Assembly: GCA_036501185.1 (NCBI GenBank)
Contig: DASYAU010000107.1
Span: 1-29,156 of the forward strand
Length of the DNA: 29,156 bases
Origin: Korobacter sp036501185
Lineage (GTDB): Bacteria; Acidobacteriota; Terriglobia; Terriglobales; Acidobacteriaceae
Reading direction: 5' to 3'
Shown here: piece by piece, positions 1-6,994 of the stretch
Position numbering within the stretch: the first letter of the stretch is position 1
Layout of the letters: each line of letters begins with the position of its first letter
Made by a program: the position numbers and the translations under genes
The notes under the pieces: generated by a model
Seen by the model: the letters and a program-made list of their open reading frames with translations, nothing else
Databases searched by the model: none
What the model was told of the DNA's origin: nothing

Positions 1-1
1 C

Positions 2-682
2 ACCACCGCCATCAACGGCGCCGCCGCACCCGGATACAGCTCTGGCCAGGCCATTGCCGCCATGCAGGAAGTCGCCAAGCAAACTCTTCCCCGCGGCTAC
101 ACTTACGAATGGACTGGCCTCACCCTCGAGGAAATTCAGTCCGGCAGCCAGTCGGTGCTCTTGTTCTCCCTCGGCCTCTTGGTCGTCTATCTCACGCTCT
201 CCGCGCAATACGAGAGCTTCGTGCTCCCGTTCATCATCTTGCTCGCCGTGCCCATGGCCATCTTTGGCGCACTCGGCGCACAGTGGCTTCGCGGCCAGCA
301 AAACGATGTCTATTGCCAGATCGGTCTTGTGATGTTGATCGGTCTCGCCAGCAAAAACGCCATCTTGATCGTCGAATTCGCAGAGCAGCTTCAGGCCAAG
401 GGCATGGGACTCTTCGAGTCCGCCGTCGAAGCCGCCCGCCTCCGCCTCCGCCCGATTCTCATGACGTCGGTCGCCTTCATTCTCGGCGTCCTCCCGCTCG
501 TCTTCGCCAGCGGCGCAGGCTCCGCCGGACGCCACTCCGTCGGCACGACGGTGTTCGGCGGCATGATCGTTTCCACCTTCCTAAACCTGTTCATCATCCC
601 GATTCTCTACGTAATCGTCCGCGCATTCCTCCCCGCGCCCGCCACCGTCTTAGAACCTGTCGCCAACCCCGAAGGCGACTAA
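2..682 (+). CDS. RND efflux transporter permease subunit, C-terminal part (5' end outside window)
   Basis: The reading frame is already open at base 2 and continues through an internal ATG at 62, so this is the 3' part of a longer gene, about 226 residues of a family usually near 1,050. The product is the inner-membrane proton/drug antiporter of an AcrB/HAE1-type tripartite pump. Visible family marks are an INGxAAPGYSSGQA segment and LPRGYTYEWTG from the last periplasmic porter subdomain. These are followed by closely spaced hydrophobic helices, including the LIGLASKNAILIVEFA helix and the RLRPILMTS loop, and a final helix before a short charged tail. The substrate cannot be read from this fragment. 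It converges with the NHL gene on the other strand. I am confident of the family and not of the specificity. Confidence 0.93.
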   Translation, partial: TTAINGAAAPGYSSGQAIAAMQEVAKQTLPRGYTYEWTGLTLEEIQSGSQSVLLFSLGLLVVYLTLSAQYESFVLPFIILLAVPMAIFGALGAQWLRGQQNDVYCQIGLVMLIGLASKNAILIVEFAEQLQAKGMGLFESAVEAARLRLRPILMTSVAFILGVLPLVFASGAGSAGRHSVGTTVFGGMIVSTFLNLFIIPILYVIVRAFLPAPATVLEPVANPEGD

Positions 683-685
683 TAG

Positions 686-709
686 AAAAGGCGGCCTGCT
701 TAGGTCGCC
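686..709 (-). terminator. intrinsic terminator of the NHL-repeat gene
   Basis: An 8-bp stem (GGCGGCCT at 690-697 with AGGTCGCC at 702-709, one G-U pair) closes a 4-base loop. Read on the minus strand the hairpin is followed by TTTTC, as expected for a terminator serving the gene that ends at 734. On the plus strand no T run follows, so it is a poorer terminator for the RND gene. Confidence 0.65.
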
Positions 710-733
710 CCTGTCCCTTCGGGTTTCCGCGGT

Positions 734-1978
734 CTACATTCTGTGCTCCGGCGGCACGAGTTCATAAACATCCACCCGCCGGTTCTGTTTGTCGGCGATG
801 TAAAGTCGGCCCTGCTCAATATGCAGGCCAGTCGGGGCCTCCAGCGCGCCCCGCGATTTCCCCATAATCCCAAACTCTCCTTTGAATCGCCCCGCCGCAT
901 CGAACACCCGCACCCGTCCGGGCGGGGAATTGCTGATGTAGATGTTCCCCGCACGATCCATATCGAGTCCCATCACTTCTCTCGACACCACATGCGTCTC
1001 GATCGTCCGGCGTAGATGGAACTCCATATCGAACACCTGTATCCGTGTGCCATCCGAGTCCAGCACCACGATCTGCTCGTTCTGTATCGCCATCGCCGTC
1101 GGACGATGCAAGCTCACCCCAAGTTCGCGCCGCCGCCCTCCCACCTTGCGCACCACGTTCCCGTCTGCATCCAGGATCAGGATCATCTCCCGCCCTGCAT
1201 CCGCCACGTACAGCTCGTTCCGCTGCCGGTCTACCTCGAGCGCGGTTGGTTCGTGAAAGATCGCTTCATCCGGCGCCAGGCGTCCGATCTCCCGCAGAAA
1301 GTGGCCCATCTCATCGAACTCTTCAAGTACCCCATTCACCGGATCGGCTACGTAAATATTGTTCTCCACGTCCGCCGCCACGGGTCCCACATTCGCCAGC
1401 CGATACGACGGGCCGCCCACAATCCGAAACGGATGCTCCGGATCGAGCACATGCACTGTATTCGCTCCGGGATCCGACACAATCAGCCACCCGCGCGTGT
1501 TCGTCGTCACGTATTCCGGCGCTACCATCTCCAGCTCGTGCCCATACATGAACGTGATCACCCGGTCCCGAAACTCCGCCACCGCCGACTGGCCGTGTAA
1601 GCTCCGGTGTAACGTTGCATTCCCTTGCAGGTTCTCCGCGCGGTGCTCCAGTGGCATCAGGTTCACTTCCGGTGGAACCTCGCTCGGACGCGTCTTCAGA
1701 ATTCCGTCCGCATGGTTCACTCGGTCTTGCGCCCACCAGCTTTCCATTTGCCCTTTTCGAAATTTGCCGTCGGAGAAGTAAGCCCCCAGGTAGCTCACTC
1801 CTTCCTTGCACCCGTCCATCCGCGCCAGGTCGCGGGGACGCGCTTTGGAAACGCTCGCGCAGGCCGACTGGCGTAGCCCTTTCTTCGAAATCTCCACGGC
1901 CCAGCTTGCGCTTGCCAGCGCCAAGCCAATCACCACCATCTCAACCAGCACGTTCCGTGCGCGTCTATATCGCGTCAT
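734..1978 (-). CDS. exported or membrane-anchored NHL-repeat beta-propeller protein
   Basis: This is a 414-residue protein. Arginines near the N-terminus are followed by one hydrophobic stretch (about residues 10-28, ending ASASWA), which is either a signal peptide or an anchor, so the rest should lie in the periplasm. Residues about 160-410 contain six NHL-like units of the pattern hydrophobic-D-x-x-G/N-x-[IL]-[YV]-[VI]-[AS]-D followed by a V-F-D-x-x-G turn. Examples are NNIYVADPVNGVLEEFD, NELYVADAGREMILILD, GNIYISNSPPGRVRVFD and GRLYIADKQNRRVDVYE. Six units are the number for a closed NHL propeller. NHL propellers bind proteins, RNA or ligands, or act as lyases; no catalytic set is recognisable here. 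The roughly 130 residues before the propeller, with two cysteines, match nothing I know. It is a single gene, transcribed away from the symporter operon. The family is secure, the function unknown. Confidence 0.82.
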   Translation of the reverse strand: MTRYRRARNVLVEMVVIGLALASASWAVEISKKGLRQSACASVSKARPRDLARMDGCKEGVSYLGAYFSDGKFRKGQMESWWAQDRVNHADGILKTRPSEVPPEVNLMPLEHRAENLQGNATLHRSLHGQSAVAEFRDRVITFMYGHELEMVAPEYVTTNTRGWLIVSDPGANTVHVLDPEHPFRIVGGPSYRLANVGPVAADVENNIYVADPVNGVLEEFDEMGHFLREIGRLAPDEAIFHEPTALEVDRQRNELYVADAGREMILILDADGNVVRKVGGRRRELGVSLHRPTAMAIQNEQIVVLDSDGTRIQVFDMEFHLRRTIETHVVSREVMGLDMDRAGNIYISNSPPGRVRVFDAAGRFKGEFGIMGKSRGALEAPTGLHIEQGRLYIADKQNRRVDVYELVPPEHRM

Positions 1979-2304
1979 GATGCACCTCGACGACGTGCTT
2001 CCACTATGAACTTCTGTACACTGCGCAGAGTCGGTCTTTTATCATCCCTTCCCGTTCCGGCTTGTACTAAAGTCACATCGCGTAGTGTCGCCTTGTCACG
2101 ACCGGTAGTGAGGAGTTAGTCCAGAGTCACCTTCCTAGCTCCGCATCCCCCTTTCTATTTCCGCACTAACACAATTTCCTGTGACCTCAATCACTGACCA
2201 ACCCCCATCCCTCCAGCACAATTCCACTCCACTTGGCAGGGAACTGAGGACGGCCCCACCATGCCCTCCATCCTTGCCTCGTCCGCCGTTAAGGAGACCG
2301 CAGT
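1979..2304. other. 326-bp divergent intergenic region
   Basis: This gap separates the NHL gene (-) from the DUF485-symporter pair (+) and must hold the control signals of both. I see no convincing -35/-10 pair, no small ORF with coding character and no strong hairpin. The only clear site is the ribosome-binding sequence AAGGAG near 2291-2296, about 9 bases before the DUF485 ATG. Confidence 0.5.
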
Positions 2305-2706
2305 ATGGCATCCGCGAATGCGCTGCAAACCCAATCCGCCAAGCCCGCTGAAAAAGTCATCAATGGCAAAACTCAGTGGGACCGCGTGTCCGAGATGGAC
2401 GAATTCCGCCTCTTGCTTCTTGCCAAGATCGGCTTCGTCGTGCCCGCCACCATCTTCTTCATCGTTTATTACTTCGCGTTGCCCATCCTCGTTGGCTACG
2501 CCCCGGCCTTCATGAGCAAAAGGATCGGCCCCGTCAACCTCGCGTATCTCTTCGCTCTCTCTCAGTTCTTCATGGCATGGGCGATCGCGGCCCTTTACGT
2601 CAACTCCGCCAGGACCTTCGATAAGTATGGTCGCCACATCATGGAGCACCTCAAACGCGAGGGCTGGTTCCACGTCGACGACGAAAACGGAGGCAAACAG
2701 CAATGA
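2305..2706 (+). CDS. DUF485 family membrane protein (YjcH-like)
   Basis: This is a 133-residue protein with two predicted membrane helices (about 43-64 and 78-98), separated by a short loop with charged residues (MSKRIG). The region around the first helix (EFRLLLLAKIGFVVP...) and the second (LAYLFALSQFFMAWAIAALY) is the DUF485 pattern. The family is small (E. coli YjcH is about 104 residues); here the N-terminus is extended by a hydrophilic stretch of about 30 residues. DUF485 genes nearly always lie directly before acetate-type sodium:solute symporters and are thought to be accessory membrane subunits, a role that is not well proven. The start is set by AAGGAG about 9 bases upstream. Its stop codon overlaps the next start in ATGA, so the two proteins are translationally coupled. 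Confidence 0.88.
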   Translation: MASANALQTQSAKPAEKVINGKTQWDRVSEMDEFRLLLLAKIGFVVPATIFFIVYYFALPILVGYAPAFMSKRIGPVNLAYLFALSQFFMAWAIAALYVNSARTFDKYGRHIMEHLKREGWFHVDDENGGKQQ

Positions 2707-4313
2707 ACGTTACCCTCGTTCTCTTCCTCAGTTTCATCGCCGTCACTCTCGGCATCACTTTCTGGGCCTCGCGCCGTAGCGGTTCTTCCACCGCCTACTT
2801 CGCCGCCGGACGCCAGATCACTGCTTGGCAGAACGGCGTTGCCGTCGCTGGCGATTACATGTCCGCCGCCTCTTTCCTCGGCATCGCCGGCCTCATCGCC
2901 TTCTTCGGATACGACGGTTTTCTCTACTCCGTCGGCTGGCTCGTCGCTTACCTCACCGTGCTCCTGATCGTCGCGGAGCCCCTCCGTAATGCCGGCAAAT
3001 ACACCATGGCCGACGTCCTTGCCTACCGTCTCAGCCCGCGCCCGGTGCGCGCCATGGCCTCCGTCAGCACCCTCACCGTCAGCACCTTCTACATGATTGC
3101 CCAGATGGTCGGAGCCGGCGCCCTCGTCGCGCTCCTCCTCAAGAGCAGCAACATCAGCTACACCACCGCCGTCGTCGGCGTCGGCATATTAATGATCGTC
3201 TATGTAGTCTTCGGCGGCATGCTTGCCACCACGTGGGTCCAGATCGTCAAGGCGATCCTGCTGATGGGCGGCACCGTCCTCCTCAGCATCCTCGTCATGG
3301 CCCACTTCCACTTCAGCATCAACGAGTTCTTCGCCGCGGTCGGCCACGTCACCTACCACAGTCCCGATGGCAAAGAAGTCGTCAAAGACTTCCTCACGCC
3401 CGGCCTGCGGTTCAAGCCGCCGTATGGCCCGCTTGAACTCATTTCGCTCGGCGTGGCCCTCATCTTCGGCACCGCCGGACTGCCTCACATCCTAGTCCGC
3501 TTCTACACCGTGCCCGACGCCAAAACCGCTCGCAACAGCGTCGTCTGGGCGATGGTTCTCATCGGCGGCTTCTACATCATGACTACCTTCCTCGGCTTCG
3601 GCGCTGCCACCATCGTGGGTCGCGACTTCATCGCCAAGAACGGCGGCAATAACATGAGCGCGCCGCTCCTCGCGCAGGCTCTGGGCGGAAGCGTTTTCTT
3701 CGCCTTCATCTGCGCCATTGCCTTCGCCACCATTCTCGCGGTCGTCGCTGGTCTCACCATCAGCGCCTCCACTTCCTTCGCTCACGATGTCTGGACCAAC
3801 GTCATCCACAACGGCGTCGAGCGCAAACAAGGCGAAGAGAAGCTGGTCGCCCGCATTACCGCCTTCGTCGTCGGTGCCATGGCCATTGCCATCGCCATCG
3901 TCCTCGGACCGAAAGCCAACGTCGCCTTCTTAGTCGCGCTGGCCTTCGCCGTCGCCGCCTCCGCCAACGTTCCGGTCATCATCTTCTCTATCTTCTGGAA
4001 GCGCTTTAACACTACCGGCGCCGTCATGGGCCTCACCTTCGGCCTGCTCGGCTCCATCGTTCTCATCTTCATCGGCCCCAGCATCATGGGCGTCGATCCG
4101 CCGACGGTGGTTGGTGCCGCTCGTCACTTCATCCAGCGCGCCCCCATCTTCCCGCTCGAGAATCCCGGTATTCTCAGCGTCCCGATCGGCTTCCTCGGCG
4201 CAGTTCTCGGGACTTTCTTCGGTAAGGCAGATCACATGGCCGAAGAGAAGTTCCTCGAACTCCAAGTGCGCGCCAACACAGGGCTCGGTGCCGAAAAAGC
4301 CACCGCCCACTAA
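2703..4313 (+). CDS. actP: cation/acetate-type sodium:solute symporter (SSS family)
   Basis: This 536-residue polytopic protein is close to the length of E. coli ActP (about 549). The conserved SSS opening is present (YFAAGRQITAWQNGVAVAGDYMSAASFLG, about residues 31-60), as are the helix pattern with the AGKYTMADVLAYRL loop and the hallmark GTAGLPHILVRFYTV segment about halfway along. Around twelve to thirteen hydrophobic helices can be counted. It should import a short monocarboxylate such as acetate together with Na+ or H+. Acetate is the best guess from similarity to ActP and from the DUF485 partner, but propionate, pyruvate or related acids cannot be excluded. Its ATG lies inside the DUF485 stop (ATGA). 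A 66-base gap separates it from the next plus-strand gene. Confidence 0.88.
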   Translation: MNVTLVLFLSFIAVTLGITFWASRRSGSSTAYFAAGRQITAWQNGVAVAGDYMSAASFLGIAGLIAFFGYDGFLYSVGWLVAYLTVLLIVAEPLRNAGKYTMADVLAYRLSPRPVRAMASVSTLTVSTFYMIAQMVGAGALVALLLKSSNISYTTAVVGVGILMIVYVVFGGMLATTWVQIVKAILLMGGTVLLSILVMAHFHFSINEFFAAVGHVTYHSPDGKEVVKDFLTPGLRFKPPYGPLELISLGVALIFGTAGLPHILVRFYTVPDAKTARNSVVWAMVLIGGFYIMTTFLGFGAATIVGRDFIAKNGGNNMSAPLLAQALGGSVFFAFICAIAFATILAVVAGLTISASTSFAHDVWTNVIHNGVERKQGEEKLVARITAFVVGAMAIAIAIVLGPKANVAFLVALAFAVAASANVPVIIFSIFWKRFNTTGAVMGLTFGLLGSIVLIFIGPSIMGVDPPTVVGAARHFIQRAPIFPLENPGILSVPIGFLGAVLGTFFGKADHMAEEKFLELQVRANTGLGAEKATAH

Positions 4314-4379
4314 CCAGCTTCGGGTGCCCCGTTCCATCGTCCGCCATTTATTTGGAGGGCGATGGGGCGGGGAAGTCAC

Positions 4380-4733
4380 ATGGCCAAAGAACTCGATCTC
4401 CCTTACGGTCCATACGCTCTCACGGATGACGACATCCGCGCGAACGTCTCCGGCTCCCTGGCTGGCGCCTACGCCCTCGGCTTCACCGTGGCCGACGGAA
4501 TTTTCGACGTGGATTTCGTGGGCCGTTCCGCCGACGACCTCCGCCGCAAACTCCTGCTCCACACGCCCTACCGCCACCCCGAATTCATCTTCACCTACTG
4601 CCGTGACGAAGCGGAAGCCTACGAACGCGAGTGCGAGCTCTACCACGAGTTCCATCCTCGCGATAACCTCGTCCACCCTGCCCCGCCGCTCGATTCCAGA
4701 CGCTCCTGCAAAATCTGCGGCCACCACCGCTGA
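4380..4733 (+). CDS. small uncharacterised protein with GIY-YIG-like signature
   Basis: I chose the ATG at 4380 (117 residues, beginning MAKELDLPYGPY), preceded by GGGGAAG. An ATG at 4362 preceded by GGAGG with only 3 bases of spacing would add MGRGSH. No family assignment is certain. The order GAY (29-31), FVG-R-S (46-50), RRKLLLH (55-61), a glutamate-rich helix AEAYERECELYHEF (78-91) and DN-x-x-HP (95-100) follows the GIY-YIG layout: GIY, YIG, Arg, His, Glu, Asn. In many small bacterial proteins of this kind the nuclease fold is kept and the role is unknown. The tail has C110-x2-C113-x-H115-H116, a possible metal site that the core fold does not need. It follows the symporter by 66 bases and may be read through from it. 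Function is not assigned. Confidence 0.72.
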   Translation: MAKELDLPYGPYALTDDDIRANVSGSLAGAYALGFTVADGIFDVDFVGRSADDLRRKLLLHTPYRHPEFIFTYCRDEAEAYERECELYHEFHPRDNLVHPAPPLDSRRSCKICGHHR

Positions 4734-4740
4734 TTATCGC

Positions 4741-4774
4741 CAAACAAAAAGGCGCCGGGGAACTCCCAGCGCCT
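4741..4774 (-). terminator. intrinsic terminator of the peroxiredoxin gene
   Basis: The arms AGGCGC (4750-4755) and GCGCCT (4769-4774) pair. After one C/A mismatch the inner bases (GGGG opposite CTCCC) pair further around a small loop. On the minus strand the stem is followed by TTTTTGTTTG, a classic U tract. It lies just after the stop of the minus-strand gene at 4792 and just after the converging plus-strand gene. Confidence 0.8.
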
Positions 4775-4791
4775 CACTCACTCCAAAACCT

Positions 4792-5313
4792 CTACTTCTT
4801 TTCCAGCGTCTTCAAATCCGCCAGCACCTCTTCGCTATGGTTCCGCGGATCGACTTTCATGTAGCTCTTCACCACTTTTCCGCTCGGATCGATCAAGAAC
4901 GTGTGCCGCGCCGCGTACGTTTGGCCCTGGTAATCCATCACCGAGTCATATTCCTTCGGCACATTCCCACTCGGATCCGCCAGCAACTTGAACGTCAGCC
5001 CTTCCTTGGTGCAGAACTGTTTGTGCGAATCCGCTGTATCCACGCTCACGCCGACAATCGCCGCGTCTAGTTCCTTGTACTTGTCCTGGTCGTCCTGGAA
5101 CTTGTGAGCTTCCATCGTGCAGCCGCTGGTGAAATCCTTGGGATAGAAGTACAGCACCACCCAATGCCCCTTGAATTGGCTGAGCGACACCTGGTTGCCG
5201 TCCTGTGAAGTCAGAGTGAAGTCCGGCGCCGCTTGGCCGACTTCTACCTTTGCGCACAGCACGAGTGGAATCAGCACAATTGCGCTAATGAGCAGAGTTT
5301 TACGAAGTTTCAT
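4792..5313 (-). CDS. bcp: exported PrxQ/Bcp-type peroxiredoxin
   Basis: Thiol peroxidase reducing H2O2 and organic peroxides. I start at the ATG at 5313 (173 residues). GGAGG lies 6 bases upstream, and the result begins with a clean signal sequence: MKLRK, then a hydrophobic stretch to about residue 19 and a C-A at 20-21. Longer starts lack an RBS. The Prx fold follows: VGQAAPDFTL (25-34), then YFYPKDFTSGCT with the peroxidatic Cys65 (the usual TPGC has Ser for Pro here). The site of the nearby resolving Cys of E. coli Bcp (C-x4-C) is His70. Instead Cys101 in SHKQFC is 36 residues away, which matches the PrxQ subgroup with the resolving Cys in helix 3. Bcp is usually cytoplasmic; the leader predicts a periplasmic or lipid-linked form. 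It lies 92 bases after pgl and has its own terminator. Confidence 0.88.
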   Translation of the reverse strand: MKLRKTLLISAIVLIPLVLCAKVEVGQAAPDFTLTSQDGNQVSLSQFKGHWVVLYFYPKDFTSGCTMEAHKFQDDQDKYKELDAAIVGVSVDTADSHKQFCTKEGLTFKLLADPSGNVPKEYDSVMDYQGQTYAARHTFLIDPSGKVVKSYMKVDPRNHSEEVLADLKTLEKK

Positions 5314-5337
5314 TGCCATCCTCCGAATGTGGCCAAA

Positions 5338-5365
5338 ATCATAGCGCAAACGCGAAACTCGCGTT
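5338..5365 (-). promoter_or_regulatory. possible bcp promoter element with an inverted repeat
   Basis: On the minus strand a TATGAT box (plus-strand 5338-5343) lies 24 bases before the bcp ATG. Directly upstream of it is a perfect 7-bp inverted repeat with a 3-base spacer (AACGCGA at 5349-5355, TCGCGTT at 5359-5365), where an operator would sit. No good -35 box is seen at 16-18 bases. This is a weak call. Confidence 0.3.
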
Positions 5366-5405
5366 GTCACGGAGTCGTTACAAACAGGGAAGGCTCTGCA
5401 ATGCC

Positions 5406-6161
5406 CTACAGATTTGCGGCAGCCGCCTCGTCCATCAGCCAGATCAGCGACCCGCCATTCGCGCGAATCAACTGCGATGGCAGACGTTCCGGCTCATGTG
5501 GTCCGCGCAGTACTTGGTTCAGAATTCCCGCCTTATCCGCGCCTGCCACCAGAAACAAAATGCAGCGCGAATCGTTGATCAGCGGCACCGTGAACGTAAT
5601 TCGCCACATATGAACTTCCGGAATCTCATCCGCCACAACCAGCCTGTCGCGCACCTTCAGCGTCGGACGCCCCGGAAACAGCGAAGCCGTATGCCCATTC
5701 GTTCCAATGCCTAGTAGGTTGAAATCCAATCGCGGCTTCGGCCCAAAGAATTTGCGGATCTCCTCCTCATATTCCTCCGCCGCTTCCACCGGCTCGCCGT
5801 GATCGGTATCAATCCGATGCACATTGTCCGCTGGCACGGGAACCTTCGAGATCAGCGCATCATTCGCCATCTTGAAGTTGCTCTGGTTCGATGTCGAAGG
5901 CACGAAGCGCTCGTCGCCCAGGAAAAAATGCGTGCGCGACCAGTCAATCCTGGTCCTCCAAGGCTCGGTCGCCAGCAGCGCATAAAGCGGCTTCGGCGTC
6001 GACCCACCCGAGAGCGCAATCGTGAACCGTCCGCGCGCTGCAATCGCATCTGCCGCGGCCTTCACTATCATTTCCGCGCAGGCGTCGTCCAGCGCATGCA
6101 CGTCGGGCGTGACGAGGACCTTGCCCTTCTCCCGGAAGTCGATCGTCTTCGTCACGTTCAT
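5406..6161 (-). CDS. pgl: 6-phosphogluconolactonase
   Basis: Hydrolyses 6-phosphogluconolactone to 6-phosphogluconate, the second oxidative step of the pentose phosphate pathway, in the cytoplasm. It has 251 residues, normal for the DevB/SOL-type family. The marks are FTIALSGGSTPKPLY in the first third (phosphate-binding loop), HFFLGDERFVP in the middle, and LLGIGTNGHTASLFPG, which carries the catalytic His. A late segment (WRITFTVPLINDSRCILFLVAG) is typical of the C-terminal half. The ATG overlaps the stop of the HAD gene in ATGA, so translation is coupled. It is the last pathway gene of the operon; a 92-base gap separates it from bcp, with no convincing terminator between. Confidence 0.95.
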   Translation of the reverse strand: MNVTKTIDFREKGKVLVTPDVHALDDACAEMIVKAAADAIAARGRFTIALSGGSTPKPLYALLATEPWRTRIDWSRTHFFLGDERFVPSTSNQSNFKMANDALISKVPVPADNVHRIDTDHGEPVEAAEEYEEEIRKFFGPKPRLDFNLLGIGTNGHTASLFPGRPTLKVRDRLVVADEIPEVHMWRITFTVPLINDSRCILFLVAGADKAGILNQVLRGPHEPERLPSQLIRANGGSLIWLMDEAAAANL

Positions 6162-6994
6162 GCCTGCACTCCCGCCGACCGCGAAATCCGCGGCAGAACC
6201 ACGTCTTCCATTGCTTTCGCGAATCCGTCTTCGCGATTGCTCGTTGTGGTGAACTTCGCTGCGACCTTCACGTCGTCGCTAGCATTGCCCATCGCGATAC
6301 TAATCCCGCTCTTGGCGAACATCAGCGTGTCGGTCGGCATGTCGCCAATTGTCGCCACATTCTCCAGCGGCACTTTCATCATCTCCGCCAGTTGCACCAC
6401 CGCGTGTCCCTTGTTCGCGTCGCGGTGCGTCACGTCGAGATAATAGTCCGCCGATCGTGTCGCCGAGACCCGCTCTCCGCACGCCGCGATCACGTCCGCC
6501 TGGCAGCGCTTCACCGCCTCGTAGTCGTCGCTCACGCCCACCAGTTTGTTCGCAGTCTGGCAAAGCGTGGTATCCCGTCCCAGATATTTCGGAAACTCAT
6601 CAAGCAGCTTGACGTGTCCTTCTACATGCGGCCCATTCAAGTGGCTCACATACCACTCCGCGCCGCGAAACATCCACAAATCCAGCCCATGATCGAGAAT
6701 CAGGTTCCCTACCCGAGAGGCATCGGCGGCGTCCATTAAGAGTTGCGAGAGGATTTCATACGTCGGCGAGCAGATCAGTGCACCATTGAAACACGCAATC
6801 GGCTCGGTGATCTGTAGCGCATCAATCAGGAACTTCGTGCCCTTCGGTGGCCGCGCCGAGATGATCGAGAACAGCACGCCGGCATCCATCACCTTCCGAA
6901 CAGACCGTCGCACGGCATCGGTGAGCTGTTTCTCCGGATCGAGCAGCGTCCCATCAATATCGGCTACCAGCAGCTTGATCGCCGGATCGCTCAC
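6158..6994 (-). CDS. Cof-type HAD-IIB phosphatase inside the pentose phosphate operon
   Basis: I start at the GTG at 6994, which overlaps the zwf stop as GTGA and gives 278 residues. The longer ATG start at 7108 would overlap zwf by 118 bases and add 38 residues with no family resemblance. HAD motif I is VADIDGTLLD (nucleophile Asp12, acid Asp14), followed by FSIISARPP (motif II). A C2-type cap domain fills the middle, then DANKGHAV with the motif III Lys, and IGDMPTDTLMF plus GISIAMGNASDDVK (motif IV) close the fold. Such enzymes dephosphorylate sugar phosphates and related small molecules with broad overlap, so the substrate cannot be read. Coupling to zwf upstream and pgl downstream (ATGA) suggests a substrate tied to glucose-6-P or PPP side products. 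That is inference. Confidence 0.88.
   Translation of the reverse strand: MSDPAIKLLVADIDGTLLDPEKQLTDAVRRSVRKVMDAGVLFSIISARPPKGTKFLIDALQITEPIACFNGALICSPTYEILSQLLMDAADASRVGNLILDHGLDLWMFRGAEWYVSHLNGPHVEGHVKLLDEFPKYLGRDTTLCQTANKLVGVSDDYEAVKRCQADVIAACGERVSATRSADYYLDVTHRDANKGHAVVQLAEMMKVPLENVATIGDMPTDTLMFAKSGISIAMGNASDDVKVAAKFTTTSNREDGFAKAMEDVVLPRISRSAGVQA

Noticed and set aside
2233..2250. TTGGCA-containing stretch resembling a sigma-54 promoter before the DUF485-symporter pair
   Set aside because: The -12 GC dinucleotide is missing at the required distance, so the match is only half of the element.
3930..4727. Minus-strand open frame of 265 codons antisense to the symporter and the small gene
   Set aside because: It is a Glu/Asp/Gly-rich mirror of C-ending codons in the real genes. 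It has no RBS or family motif.
4111..5070. Plus-strand open frame of 319 codons
   Set aside because: It runs across the symporter end, the GIY-YIG-like gene and the antisense of bcp. Its composition is Ser/Pro/Thr/Arg-rich, as expected of a shadow frame, and no domain is visible.
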